Source: Millionella massiliensis (GTDB taxonomy: Bacteria > Bacteroidota > Bacteroidia > Bacteroidales > Rikenellaceae). From it: a stretch of 64,000 bases of DNA. Positions 63,896-64,000 of the stretch are shown here, one piece after another. A model generated the notes under the pieces. The model saw only the letters and a program-made list of their open reading frames with translations. It was not told where the DNA came from and ran no database searches. Numbering within the stretch: the first letter of the stretch is position 1; each line of letters opens with the position of its first letter. The translations under genes were made by a program, and so were the position numbers. The DNA lies in the NCBI RefSeq assembly GCF_900104655.1, contig NZ_FNWD01000002.1, positions 2,526,246 through 2,590,245 on the forward strand, in the 5' to 3' direction.

Positions 63896-64000
63896 CGGCT
63901 CTTTTTGCGAGTTTTCACCATCGTGCGGGAGAACTTGTGTGGTGTTTGCCGGTGTCGAACGGCATCGTTCGGAACTGTCGCTTTGTCAGGAGATTGGCAG

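Overview
The window looks like a chromosomal segment of a high-GC member of the Bacteroidota, most likely a Bacteroidales of the Alistipes/Rikenellaceae kind; the genus is only a guess. The evidence is that genes lack Shine-Dalgarno sequences, promoters follow the Bacteroidota pattern (TTG near -33, about 18-19 bp, then TAnnTTTG near -7), there are many lipoproteins including DUF4493 and PCMD types, and the housekeeping genes are of Bacteroidota type. No rRNA, CRISPR array, intact insertion sequence or phage was found.

Layout. 1-11.5 kb is mostly core: partial trxB (-), an M23/LysM lipoprotein, a LemA/TPM membrane pair, manA with a small secreted protein, rpsO, pnp, an abundant-looking TPR lipoprotein and smpB. 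11.9-18.3 kb holds a YeiH-type transporter and, on the minus strand, a lipid kinase, an ApbE flavin transferase, an SGNH hydrolase and TrkA, followed by a small cysteine-tailed membrane protein. 18.4-27.4 kb is one operon of four surface-type lipoproteins (DUF4493, fibronectin-like and PCMD domains) plus a small beta-barrel.

27.5-39.7 kb is the most unusual region. It is a nine-gene same-strand cluster joining exported redox-type proteins (a beta-propeller/di-haem peroxidase-like protein, a beta-propeller lipoprotein and a 1347-residue NPCBM/propeller/two-CxxCH/FGE-like protein) with a cupin isomerase-like lipoprotein, a chorismatase-like protein, a VOC-like protein, the kinase pair DhaK/DhaL and an LsrF-type aldolase/thiolase. 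It ends in a strong terminator, followed by an approximately 100-bp degenerate tandem repeat and then, convergently, a CcsBA cytochrome c maturation protein with a DAHP synthase. The presence of haem-attachment sites and the haem-attachment machinery side by side is consistent with working cytochromes here.

44.5-51.2 kb holds an ECF sigma factor between two unknown membrane proteins, a TlpA-like lipoprotein, a glycosyltransferase and grpE/dnaJ. 51.7-53.1 kb is a small AT-richer insertion carrying a fructokinase-like gene between a decayed tRNA 3' end plus terminator and the intact tRNA-Phe plus terminator. 53.4-64 kb is core again: metH, a SixA-like phosphatase, a SMUG2-type glycosylase, a D-lactate dehydrogenase-like enzyme, a ferredoxin-nitroreductase fusion, a DUF1848 protein, a TIGR01777 epimerase and a second glycosyltransferase. 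Strong hairpins separate most transcription units.
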